From positions 124,001 through 188,000 of the forward strand of contig CAVTEP010000003.1 in assembly GCA_963733915.1 (NCBI GenBank): 64,000 nucleotides of DNA, read 5' to 3'. Below, one piece after another: positions 54,393-63,484 of the stretch (positions within the stretch are counted from its first letter, which is position 1; each line of letters starts with the position of its first letter). This stretch comes from Sulfomarinibacter sp963733915 (GTDB lineage: Bacteria; Acidobacteriota; Thermoanaerobaculia; Thermoanaerobaculales; Sulfomarinibacteraceae). The notes under the pieces were generated by a model that worked only from the letters and a program-made list of their open reading frames with translations, made no database searches and was not told where the DNA came from. The translations under genes were made by a program, and so were the position numbers.

Positions 54393-54480
54393 GCAACCAC
54401 AAAGACACAAAGCCACGAAGGATTTCACCAAAATAATTCCCTTTGTATTTTTTCTTTGTGTCTTTGAGTCTTCGTGGTTG
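54393..54480. repeat. Hairpin of CACAAAG/CTTTGTG octamers upstream of murA
   Basis: CAACCACAAAGACACAAAGCC (54394 onward) is matched by the inverse of CTTTGTGTCTTTGAGTCTTCGTGGTTG (54454-54480), with 23 of 27 positions complementary and an AT-rich loop of about 33 bases. It lies between holC and murA. Confidence 0.6.
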
Positions 54481-54566
54481 TGACGGCTCTGCGGCTGCGC
54501 ACTCGCGCCTCGAAATTGCCTCGATGAAGGCACCTCGACGCCACCAGGTGGTGCTATGTTCGGGTC

Positions 54567-55877
54567 ATGAGCATTCCGAACGACGACCACCACGCCTACG
54601 TGATTCATGGTGGGCGGCCGATCCACGGCACCCTGACCCCCGGCGGCAACAAGAATGCCGCGCTGCCGATGCTCGCCGCGACCTTGCTCGCCGGCGAACC
54701 CGTCGAGCTGGCCAATGTGCCGCAAATCCGCGATGTCGCGGTCATGATCGAGCTGCTCGCCGAGCTCGGCGCCACCGTCGAGCAGACCTCGCCGGCCGTG
54801 TGGAGAATTGACGGTTCGCCGGCGGGACCGCGGCCGGTTTCCGCCCGACTGGCGTGCGAAATCAGGGCATCGTTCCTGCTCGCGGGTCCGCTGCTTGCCC
54901 GCTATGGACGGGCCGAGCTCCCGCGGCCCGGCGGCGATCGCATCGGCCGCCGGCCTCTCGACTCCCATATCCACGCCCTCCAGGCACTCGGCGCCGAGGT
55001 CGAGGTCGGGCCGGATCGCTATCTCCTCCACGCCCCACGCGGCCTCACCGGCAGCGACATCTTCCTCCACGAGATGAGCGTCATGGCAACCGAAAACACG
55101 GTCATGGCCGCGGCTCTGGCGCGCGGAAAGACCACGATCAGGAATGCGGCCTCCGAACCCCACGTACAGGAACTCTGCCGCCTGATCATCGCCATGGGCT
55201 CGTCGATCCGGGGTGTCGGCACCAATACCCTCGAGGTGGAAGGATGCCAGAATCTCGGTGGTGCCAAGGCCACGATCGGGCCCGACCCGGTCGAGGTTGG
55301 AAGCTTTATCGGTCTCGCCGCTGTCACTGGTGGCGAGCTCCGCATCGTCGGCGCCGAACCGGAACGCCACCACCGCATGACCGAGCTCTGCTACGGCAGG
55401 CTCGGCATTTCGTGGAGGGTTGACGGCGATGACATTGTCGTGCCCGCCAAACAGGACCTCGTCGTACATGACGATTTTCACGGCGCCATCCCAAAAATTG
55501 ACGACGGGCCGTGGCCGGCGTTTCCAGCCGACCTCACTTCGATTTCGGTGGTCCTCGCGACCCAAGCTCGAGGCACCATCCTGATACACGAAAAAATGTT
55601 CGAGAGCCGATTGTTCTGGGTCGACCGGCTCATCGCCATGGGCGCGCGGATCGTGCTCTGCGACCCCCACCGCGCGGTCGTGGTCGGGCCCTCAAAACTC
55701 CACGGCCAGAATCTCGCGAGCCCCGACATCCGGGCAGGCATGGCTCTGGTCATCGCCGCACTCGCGGCCGAAGGCGAGAGTGTGATTCACAACATTCGCC
55801 AGGTGGAGCGGGGATATCAAAACCTCCATCGTCGGCTCAAGGACCTCGGAGCAGACGTGGAGCGGATCGAGGAGTGA
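54567..55877 (+). CDS. murA: UDP-N-acetylglucosamine 1-carboxyvinyltransferase MurA with Asp in place of active-site Cys
   Basis: MurA adds enolpyruvate to UDP-GlcNAc, the first committed step of peptidoglycan synthesis. The 436-residue protein has PGGNKNAALPMLAATLLA near the N-terminus, RASFLLAGPLLARYG and PGGDRIGRRPLDSH. In most MurA enzymes the last motif has cysteine (PGGCAIG, Cys115 in E. coli). Here residue 124 is aspartate, as in naturally fosfomycin-resistant enzymes of Mycobacterium and Chlamydia. The ATG at 54567 is preceded only by a weak SD. The gene seems to stand alone. Confidence 0.95.
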   Translation: MSIPNDDHHAYVIHGGRPIHGTLTPGGNKNAALPMLAATLLAGEPVELANVPQIRDVAVMIELLAELGATVEQTSPAVWRIDGSPAGPRPVSARLACEIRASFLLAGPLLARYGRAELPRPGGDRIGRRPLDSHIHALQALGAEVEVGPDRYLLHAPRGLTGSDIFLHEMSVMATENTVMAAALARGKTTIRNAASEPHVQELCRLIIAMGSSIRGVGTNTLEVEGCQNLGGAKATIGPDPVEVGSFIGLAAVTGGELRIVGAEPERHHRMTELCYGRLGISWRVDGDDIVVPAKQDLVVHDDFHGAIPKIDDGPWPAFPADLTSISVVLATQARGTILIHEKMFESRLFWVDRLIAMGARIVLCDPHRAVVVGPSKLHGQNLASPDIRAGMALVIAALAAEGESVIHNIRQVERGYQNLHRRLKDLGADVERIEE

Positions 55878-57599
55878 TCAGGGAGTGAAGATTTCCGGCC
55901 GGTCGGGATAGGCATCGCGCAGCCGAGAGCTGAAACCCTCGAGTTCCTCCGCAGTCGTCGTCCGCACCCGTTCGAAAACGAAGACCCGAACTCCGCCATC
56001 GAGGGCAAAGCTCACGGGCAGCCTTTGGAAGGCGCGCGCGATGTCGGTTTCATCACGAAAGCTGCGCGCTGCTTCGACCACCACCCGTTGATCGTCCGCA
56101 CGCAAGTGAATCTGAACCGGTTCGGTGACGATCACAGCGTCGGCCAACAGCAGACCACGGGGAAATCCGTCGCGGCGGTCCACGTGCGCCGATTCAAGAA
56201 ACCCCTTCACCGAAGGATGTCCCGTACCAAGGGAGAGATTCGAGAAAGCCAGCACCTGATCGGAGAGCAACTCGGAGCTTGCGAGGACATAGACTGCACC
56301 GGAACCGTCCTGGTAACGGTCGATCGAGGAAGCTCAGCAGGCGATCAACTTCTGCAAGGTCGTCCCGCGCTCGTGGACGCAACCCGTCGGACGGCAGCAA
56401 CCAGGTGTCCTGCGCCGTGCAGAATCCCGGGGACGAACACCGCCGTCGTCATGACTGCTCCCAACACCACCAGCGGCGCCCACACTGCCGGAGAGCGTCG
56501 CACCGGAAACTCCTGCGCCAGGCGCCCCACCGCCAGACCGACCAGGAGAAGAATCGACGGATCGTACAGATGCCAGTGTTGCGGAGAGTGGTCCTGGATG
56601 CTCACCATGACAGCGTAGGTGAGGACCAGCAGCAGGACCAATACCGCCGCGGGCCGGCGGAAAACACGGTCGGCAAGAAGGAAGCACGCGCAACCCAGAA
56701 TCAACAGCAGGCCGAGTATTCCGAGGTGACCGACGGCCGCAGCGGCCCGCTGCGACGCCCCTTCGAGGCTGTAGGCGGCAAAACGATCCGCGTAGTCTGT
56801 TTTCATCCGCTGCACGACGATGGGCGCTGCCAGCACGATGAGGCTCACCACGGTGGTCATACCAAGCACCGCCGGTCGCGCGAAAACTGCTCCGGTTCGG
56901 CGCAGCGACCAGGCGCGGGCCGACACCAGGTCCCAGAGTGCAACCAGCACCACGAACCACGCAGAATGCCACCGCCCAGATGCCCCACCACCGTCGGAAG
57001 AGCACCAGAACCGCAAGCAGCACTCCAGCCAGGGCCATTGTTCGCGCCGAGCTCGAAGACGAAGCTGCGGGAACCACGAGCGACAACACAGCAAGAGCGA
57101 GGGCCACGCCACCGATTCCCAGATAACCCGAGAAAACCGGCCGCCAGATCGTCGGCACGAGCAGGAACACGAGCGGTGCGACCCACGTCGGGTTCCCGAT
57201 CCCGAACTTTCGCAGGGCCAACACCAGCATGACGACCGTCGCCGTACCGAAGAGATTGATCACCGAGAGGATGTATGCCAGCCTCGAATCTCCGAAGACT
57301 GCCATGACGCAGGCCACGGGCAACGCCGGCAACAGATTGACATCATTGTTGGCCACCGAGTGCCCGACCGCGCGAATCGCCGCCACGGGATCGGCAACCA
57401 ACAGCTGCGAGAGCCGCTGCGAGTATGACCAGTAGGTCACCTGGTCGGCGTGATACAGGGTTCGTTCGCTCCCGACAAACCACAGGGCGTACACATCGAG
57501 GGTCACGACCACGAGCAGCACCGGCAGGATCAGCGCTCGACAACCCTCCCACCGGCCCCTCCGAGCCCCGCGCGATGATTCACCGGCTTCGCTGGCCAC
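55878..57599 (-). pseudogene. Polytopic membrane protein (glycosyltransferase 39-like topology), frameshifted
   Basis: Read through, this gene encodes about 570 residues with eight to ten hydrophobic segments, an early HADQVTYWSYSQRLSQLL stretch (first extracytoplasmic loop of GT-C proteins) and a C-terminal soluble part ending LRDAYPDRPEIFTP. Frame changes occur near 56945, 56370 and 56290; between them the code is open and hydrophobic (MTTVVSLIVLAAPIVV; LILGCACFLLADRVF). It may be a sugar- or lipid-linked glycosyltransferase, but no catalytic motif is sure. It converges on murA. Confidence 0.65.
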
Positions 57600-57689
57600 G
57601 AAATCAGCCTAACAGAAAGGGGCGGTGGGCGATCAACACCGAGCCCGCTTGTTTCGAAGGCTTGCGGCGGTGGTCGCCGTTTCGCCTTG

Positions 57690-58829
57690 TCAGCTCTCGG
57701 CGAGCGCAATCAGAAAATCTGCTCCGAGCACCTCGAGACGCCAGCCCTTGAGCCCGGAGACCTCGAGTTCGTCGAAAGACGAGCAGCGGGGTTGTCTGCC
57801 AGCTATCGTTTCCGCGCAGCTTCGGGAACACAGGAGCCCTTCCTGCAGACGCAGGTCCTTCGCCCGTGCGTCGCGGACCGCCAGCAGGCTCTTCAGCCGG
57901 CGTTGCACCTCGGGCGTCGGATTCGGTGTTCTCGGCGGTTGCACGTGGTCCGGTGCCCTCCTCGGGCGACTGACTGCCGTGAGGAGCTCGCGGCCCCAGC
58001 GACGAACCGCACGTGGGCCGATACCCTCGACCTCGCGCAGAGCTTCCGAATCAGCCGGAGGGTTTTCAGCCAGCAGCAACAGCTGACGATTGCCGAGCAC
58101 CTTGAACGGCGGCACGTCGAGGGTCCGGGCGATGTGTTCGCGCCACCCGTGAAGGGTGAAGAGGCGGTCGCGCGCGGCGCCACGCAGCGCTCGTGCCCCC
58201 TTGATCCGTTCGCAGGCCAGCGGGTCGGGCTCGGACGGCGAAAAACGAACGCGTTCCAGGGACAAAAACTCCTCCTCCGCCCACGGCCATCGACCGAGCT
58301 CTTCGAGCCGCGCGCGGAGGCGCGTCTCGAGAGCTCCGAGATGAGCGGTATCGGCAGCCGCATAGGCCACCTGCGAGGGCGTCAGTGGACGCCGGCCCCA
58401 GTCGGCGCGCTGGTGTCGTTTGTCGAGGTGGACTCCAAGCTCCTTCTCGAGCAGGGCGGCGAGTCCGGTCTTTTCCTCGCCCAACAACAGGGCCATGATC
58501 TGGGTATCCCGTAATCCGTGGATTCGCGCACCATAATCGCGGTCGACAACCCGAATGTCGTAGTCGGCGCCATGCATCAGGACCGGGATGGCGGGGTCGG
58601 CAACCACCCTCCACAGCGGTTCGAGGTCGGCGGCGGCGAGCTCGAGAGGATCAATGACCATGTGTCGGCCGTCGGCGGTCACCTGGATCAGACACACCTT
58701 GTGAAAGTACGAGTGCATGGAGTCCGCCTCGGTATCGAGAGCGAGGCTTCCATTTGCCGAACACAGCTCGGCCGCCAGCCGAACCCCTTCGGCGGTGTTG
58801 ATCCACTCGGGGCTGAGATCCTCGGACAC
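57690..58829 (-). CDS. rnd: Ribonuclease D with HRDC domain
   Basis: RNase D is a 3'-5' exonuclease that trims tRNA precursors. The 379-residue protein has a DEDD exonuclease domain: LALDTEADS (Asp/Glu), LMHGADYDIRVVDRDYG (Asp), and YAAADTAHLGAL (Tyr/Asp). HRDC-like domains follow (RDRLFTLHGWREHIA...LGNRQLLLLAENPP and EVEGIGPRAVRRWGREL, a helix-hairpin-like segment). Family length is normal. It is a single gene upstream of a heptamer hairpin. Confidence 0.92.
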   Translation of the reverse strand: MSEDLSPEWINTAEGVRLAAELCSANGSLALDTEADSMHSYFHKVCLIQVTADGRHMVIDPLELAAADLEPLWRVVADPAIPVLMHGADYDIRVVDRDYGARIHGLRDTQIMALLLGEEKTGLAALLEKELGVHLDKRHQRADWGRRPLTPSQVAYAAADTAHLGALETRLRARLEELGRWPWAEEEFLSLERVRFSPSEPDPLACERIKGARALRGAARDRLFTLHGWREHIARTLDVPPFKVLGNRQLLLLAENPPADSEALREVEGIGPRAVRRWGRELLTAVSRPRRAPDHVQPPRTPNPTPEVQRRLKSLLAVRDARAKDLRLQEGLLCSRSCAETIAGRQPRCSSFDELEVSGLKGWRLEVLGADFLIALAES

Positions 58830-58854
58830 GGCTGAGAATGGTAGCAGAACGAGA

Positions 58855-58986
58855 ATGAGGAATGAGGAATTAGGAATTAGGAATGCCGCCCAACCACCCG
58901 GTGGCGAGGCGTTACCGGGGATGGTGGGTGGGAATTCCTAATTCCTCATTCCTGATTCCTCATTCCTAATTCCTCATTCCTCATTC
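58855..58986. repeat. Long hairpin of AATGAGG/AATTAGG heptamers
   Basis: The left arm is AATGAGG AATGAGG AATTAGG AATTAGG (58855-58883). The right arm (58932-58986) repeats the reverse complement (CCTAATT, CCTCATT). The loop contains an ACCACCCGGTGG-like palindrome. It is the clearest member of the heptamer family in the window. Confidence 0.7.
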
Positions 58987-59006
58987 GACATTGCTATTCT
59001 CGCGAC

Positions 59007-59772
59007 ATGGGCAAGGCCGAATGGGGCGCCGATCCGGAGTTCTTCGGGCCGCGGCACGCGCACCGGGAGGGACGGTTGGTGCGACGTCTGCACGAGGTTT
59101 CTCCGGACTCGGGTCGCCACCTCGAGTGCGCGGCCGGGGTCGGGTCTTTGTCGCTGACGCTCGCTCGCGAGGGCCGGCTGGTGGTGGCTGCGGACCTGTC
59201 GCCATTGTCTCTCCGCGTCTTGCGCCGGCGAGCCGAGGCATCGGGTCTCGATGATCGCGTACTGCCGGTCGTCGCCGACGTCACCCGACTGCCATTCGCC
59301 GACTGGACATTTGAGAGTGTCACCAGCGCCGAAACCCTGGAGCACATCCCCGGCCACGAGATCGCAGTCTCAGAGTTCTCGAGGGTCCTCTCGCGTGATG
59401 GCTGGTTGGTTGGTACCGTCCCTGCGGGCCCGCAACAGTGGTCGGAATGGGACGACTGGGCGGGTCATCTGAGGCGCTACTCGGCGCCGGAGATGGCAAG
59501 GATGCTTGATCGCGCAGGATTCGATCCCGAAGTCGTGGTGTGGGGCTGGCCGATCCTTCGGCTCTACGACGACTTCTTTCTCAAACGGGTCAACCGACGC
59601 CGTCTCCGACACGATGGCGCCGTTGAGAGCGATCCCACGCTGAGTACGGTTTCAAGTCTTGGTCGGAACCGTCGGCTGGTCGCCTTCGTGCGTTCGAGTC
59701 TTCAGTCTCGACCGCCTCTTTGACGGAGTCCCCTGGGGCGTCGGACTGATCTTCGCGGCGCGCAAACGCTAG
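59007..59772 (+). CDS. SAM-dependent methyltransferase (class I, UbiE/type 11-like), C-terminal frameshift
   Basis: This is a protein of about 255 residues. The SAM-binding motif is LECAAGVGSLSLTLAR (about residue 42), followed by VVAADLSPLSLRVL, and PFADWTFESVTSAETLEHIP, which is motif post-I/II of type 11 methyltransferases. The intact frame stops at 59723, but the expected tail (FSLDRLFDGVPWGVGLIFAARKR) continues in another frame to 59772, so there is a one-base shift near 59695. The substrate is unknown. It begins 21 bases after the heptamer hairpin. Confidence 0.8.
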
Positions 59773-59868
59773 CCCCCAGACCTCACCGACTCTCTGCCGC
59801 AGCTGGACGTCTATCTGACACAGTTGGATTACGGCTTGTTCGCAGCAAACGCCCGGTGAAAAAACGGG

Positions 59869-61438
59869 TCAGGGCAAACGCCGGCCACCGCCTTCGTGGG
59901 CGCGTGGCCCGTTGCCGAGGACCCAGACCCTCCCCACCAAGGTCCGTCCCCATGAGTCAAGGAGAATCGTGCGCAGCATTTGATCAAACCCAGGATCAGA
60001 GTCGGACCAGACCGCGATTTCAGCCTCCTCGACATTGCTGTCGCCCTCCGCGATCGGCACCGCATGGCCGGCACGACGGGGAATTGCCTCGAGCCGCCAG
60101 CCCTCGAGCACCGGTCCGCCGCCGAGGCTGAACAGACCGACCGAACCGAACAACGATGCCGGTATCGCCGGCGGGCTGTCGGGCGGATTCACGATAAAGC
60201 TCACGGCGATGACGCCGTCACCACCGAGCGCCGGGGTGGTGTTCACCGGGGTCTGATCCGCAAACAGTCGGCCACGATCGTAGGCGCCGAAGCGGGTGAA
60301 TGAGCCGGTCGGATCCTGCGGGTATGGGTCGACGACGCTGTCGTGGAGCTCGATGGTGCTGTCGTTGGCGGCCTCGATCGTGCAGGTGACTGTCGAGTCC
60401 GAGAGGACGATCTGCGATCGATCACGAGCGCCGAGGAACCCGCCACTTCCGTCGATAGTCGTCCTCTCGACGCTCACCCGCGAACGACCGAAACTCAGGA
60501 TCTCTCCGAGCACGGAATCGCGCACCAGAATCCTCGCGTCGAGCCGGGGATAGAGATTCCAGGTGTCAATCGAGGCGTTGACCAGGTTGATCTCCTGGTT
60601 GAAGACGAGCTGGGTCGAAGCATAGGTACTGCCCGTTGATCAGATTGTCGATGGAGACCGCCTCCGATAGAAAGAGCCCGACCACGACCCAGTTGCTCTC
60701 CGGGATATCGCGCAGGGTCAAGCGACTGCCTTCCCTCACCTGCATCGGCCACAACATCACCTCACAACGATCTACCACAACGCTTTGGTTGATGCCCGTA
60801 GAATTGGGCGGCGGAAAGCTCCAGTGGGACACGAATCCCGGCATCGGCGGTGTGTACTCCGCGACCGAGCCGGCAGGGAACTCCACCCACACCCAAATCC
60901 GGCCTTCGTCCGGCTCGCGGGGGATGTCGGCAAGCTCCATCGTCGAGTCGTCCTGAACCAGCACCTCGAAGTTGCCATTCAGACGGCTCGCGACCAGTTT
61001 CGCGTTGCCGGCGGAAATCAGCTGGACGTCTCCGAAGTCGGTGTCCTCGACCACCAGCTCCGCATCGCCGAAAACGATCAGCGCGTGTTGGACCTGGCTC
61101 GGGATCCGATAGTCGCAGCCCACAACTTCAATGGTCGTGTTTTCGATGCCGGCGAGCGCGAACTGTCCGTGATAGGTGCTCATGAATTGAATGACCGAGT
61201 TTTCGAGGCGGATCGAAGCGTTGCCAAGGGCCCACGCATTGCCCGTGACCCGCAGCCCGGGCTCCGGTAGGTCCCGGACCGTCAGCGAACCGTTGCCAAG
61301 GACGATGATGTCGTCCACGTCCATAGGTTCGGTGATCACCACGTCGGAGTTGATGATCCAGGGCTCGGCCGCATCGGCCGAAAGGCACGGCGGCACAACA
61401 GCCACGGTCAGGAATACGAATAGGAATGGACGTCGCAT
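59869..61438 (-). pseudogene. Exported right-handed beta-helix-like protein, frameshifted
   Basis: The first 300 residues open with a signal peptide (MRRPFLFVFLTVAVVPPCLS) and then show short repeats such as IIVLGNGSLTVRD and ALIVFGDAELVVED that look like rungs of a parallel beta-helix. A one-base insertion near 60628 moves the frame; the second half (DSTVTCTIEAANDSTIEL, FGSVGLFSLGGGPVLEGWRL) resumes to 59869. About 520 residues in all. I do not recognise a specific family; it is probably secreted or on the cell surface. No neighbours help. Confidence 0.6.
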
Positions 61439-61460
61439 CAGAGAACTCTTGTCGATGGTA

Positions 61461-61655
61461 TCAGCGACGCCGACGGAGGAGCATCTTGCGCTGCTCATCC
61501 GGCAGGTACTTCGAGCCCTCCCGCAATGTCAGTCCGGAAACCCCGCGAATGTGGCGGGAGAGGAATTGGAACGTGAGCTTCGGCCGCTTCTTGCTGAGGT
61601 CGCCGACGGCGCGCAGCTCTCGGCTCAATTCCTCTCCGTGGGAAAGGACCTCCAT
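61461..61655 (-). CDS. Small hypothetical protein downstream of kbl
   Basis: This 64-residue, charged frame starts seven bases after the kbl stop with a short AGGAG upstream (spacing only three). It has no recognisable motif and ends RKMLLRRRR. It may be a real small protein or noise. Confidence 0.35.
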   Translation of the reverse strand: MEVLSHGEELSRELRAVGDLSKKRPKLTFQFLSRHIRGVSGLTLREGSKYLPDEQRKMLLRRRR

Positions 61656-61662
61656 TCGCTCC

Positions 61663-62847
61663 TCAGATCACACCCAGACGCCTGCCCACGGCATCGAAAG
61701 CCGCGACCGCTCGATCGAGGTGCTCGCGCTCGTGCGCCGCCGATATCTGAACCCGGATCCGCGCCTGGCCCTCGGGAACCACCGGGAAGGAAAACCCGAT
61801 GACGTAGATCCCCTCGTCGAGCATTGCGTTGGCGACATCGGTGGCGAGCTTGGCGTCGTACAACATCACCGGCACGATCGCCGTCTGCCCTTCGAGCAGG
61901 TCGTAGCCGACCTTCGACAACTTGTCGCGGAAGTACCGGGTGTTGTCCATCAGCTTTTCGCGCAGCGCAGTGGTTTCCGACAGCATGCGGAAGACCTCGA
62001 TGCCGGCCGCCGCCAGGGCCGGTGTCAGCGTGTTCGAAAAGAGATACGGCCGCGAGCGTTGGCGCAGCAGGTCGATGATCTCCCGGCGGCCCGTCGTGTA
62101 GCCCCCGGACGCGCCGCCGAGGGCCTTGCCCAGGGTCGAGGTGATGACATCGACTCGGCCCTCCACACCACAGTGTTCGGGAGTGCCTCGCCCGGTCTTT
62201 CCGACATAGCCGGTGGCGTGAGAGTCATCCACCATCACCATGACGTCGTAGCGCTCGGCCAGGTCGCAGATCTGGTCGAGCTTGACCAGATATCCGTCCA
62301 TCGAGAACACGCCGTCGGTGGCGATCAGCCGACGGCGGTGGTCCTGCGTCTGCCGCAGAATCTCCTCGAGCTCTGCCATGTTGGAGTTGGCGTAGCGAAA
62401 TCGCTCCGCCTTGCACAGACGGACTCCGTCGATGATGGACGCATGGTTGAGCTGGTCGGAGATGATGGCGTCTTCGGGACCCAGAATCGTTTCGAAAAGA
62501 CCGGCATTGGCGTCAAAGCACGACGAGTAGAGAATCGTGTCATCGGTGCCGTTAAAAGCAGTAATGACGTTTTCGAGTTCCTTGTGGAGGTCCTGCGTTC
62601 CGCAGATGAATCGCACCGAGGCCATGCCGAATCCCCGCTCATCGAGAGCCTGTTTGGCTCGGGCGATGATCTCTGGGTTGTCTGCAAGCCCGAGATAATT
62701 GTTGGCGCAGAAGTTGAGCACCTCGCCTTGCGGCACTCGAATGGCCGCGCTTTGCGCCGACGAGATGACCCGCTCCTCCTTGTAGGTGCCGGCCTCACGG
62801 ATGCCGTCGAGCTCCATCTGGAATCCTGCGCGAAAGTTCTCGAACAT
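61663..62847 (-). CDS. kbl: Glycine C-acetyltransferase (2-amino-3-ketobutyrate CoA ligase)
   Basis: This PLP enzyme splits 2-amino-3-ketobutyrate with CoA into glycine and acetyl-CoA in threonine breakdown. The 394-residue alpha-oxoamine synthase has NFCANNYLGLADNP, FGMASVRFICGTQDLHKELE, DSHATGYVGKTGRG, and the PLP-lysine context STLGKALGGASGGY (about residue 243). Sequence and length match Kbl better than 8-amino-7-oxononanoate synthase, which is similar in fold. The ATG at 62847 follows GGAGG. It is downstream of a STAS gene. Confidence 0.92.
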   Translation of the reverse strand: MFENFRAGFQMELDGIREAGTYKEERVISSAQSAAIRVPQGEVLNFCANNYLGLADNPEIIARAKQALDERGFGMASVRFICGTQDLHKELENVITAFNGTDDTILYSSCFDANAGLFETILGPEDAIISDQLNHASIIDGVRLCKAERFRYANSNMAELEEILRQTQDHRRRLIATDGVFSMDGYLVKLDQICDLAERYDVMVMVDDSHATGYVGKTGRGTPEHCGVEGRVDVITSTLGKALGGASGGYTTGRREIIDLLRQRSRPYLFSNTLTPALAAAGIEVFRMLSETTALREKLMDNTRYFRDKLSKVGYDLLEGQTAIVPVMLYDAKLATDVANAMLDEGIYVIGFSFPVVPEGQARIRVQISAAHEREHLDRAVAAFDAVGRRLGVI

Positions 62848-62927
62848 CGCCGAACCTCCATGAGGGTAAACGCCCCAGTTGCCGCGGCGTCGGGCCGATC
62901 GGTCGTCGAAATGACCCGCTCGTGGTT

Positions 62928-63272
62928 TCAATCGACCCCGAAGCTCGCCACCGCCTCGGGCTCGTCGTCGAAGACCTCGAGGAGCGGCAGGAGCTGGGTG
63001 ATGAGCAGCGTACGCTGGATCTGGGGCGCCGGCCGCAACAGCTTGACCGCGGCGCCGAACCGGCGCGCGAGCTTCCAGCTGGATACGACCTCACCGATCC
63101 CCGAGCTGTCAATGATACTGACCTTACGGAGATTGACGATGATTTTCTTCCAGTCCTCGGCGATGATCTCGTTCATCACGTCGCGCAGGAGCTCATCACC
63201 GACGCCCATCACGAGGCGCCCCTCGAGGTCGACAATGATGACGTCGTCCACGTGCCGCACATCAACTTTCAT
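62928..63272 (-). CDS. STAS-domain anti-sigma-factor antagonist
   Basis: This is a 114-residue SpoIIAA-like protein. The IIDSSGIGEVV motif (about residues 53-63) contains the serine phosphorylated by an anti-sigma kinase in this family. LEGRLVMGVG and LLPLLEVFDDEPEA are typical flanks. No kinase or sigma gene is adjacent. It belongs to a partner-switching pathway. Confidence 0.88.
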   Translation of the reverse strand: MKVDVRHVDDVIIVDLEGRLVMGVGDELLRDVMNEIIAEDWKKIIVNLRKVSIIDSSGIGEVVSSWKLARRFGAAVKLLRPAPQIQRTLLITQLLPLLEVFDDEPEAVASFGVD

Positions 63273-63309
63273 GGCGGGTATTCTAGCACCCGCCCACCCG
63301 TCCAGGGCT

Positions 63310-63484
63310 GGGCTTGGGGCTTGGGGCTTCGGTGTTCAGGACTCAGAAAGAGGTTTGACCAACCCTTGACCGAAGGGTGGCCCTAAATCCTGAATCTGGG
63401 CGGGTGGGCGGGCGGGTGAATCCTGCATCCGGGTGGGTGGGTGGGCGGGTGAACCCTGTATCCGGGTGAGTGGGCGGGCGGGTT
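63310..63484. repeat. GGGCTTG tract and 33-bp tandem repeats rich in GGG runs
   Basis: GGGCTTG heptamers (63310-63332) are followed by nearly three copies of a 33-bp unit (63398-63430, 63431-63463, 63464-63484). Each contains five or more GGG runs separated by single bases, so each could form a G-quadruplex on the plus strand. The array runs up to the stop of the GGDEF gene. Confidence 0.65.
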
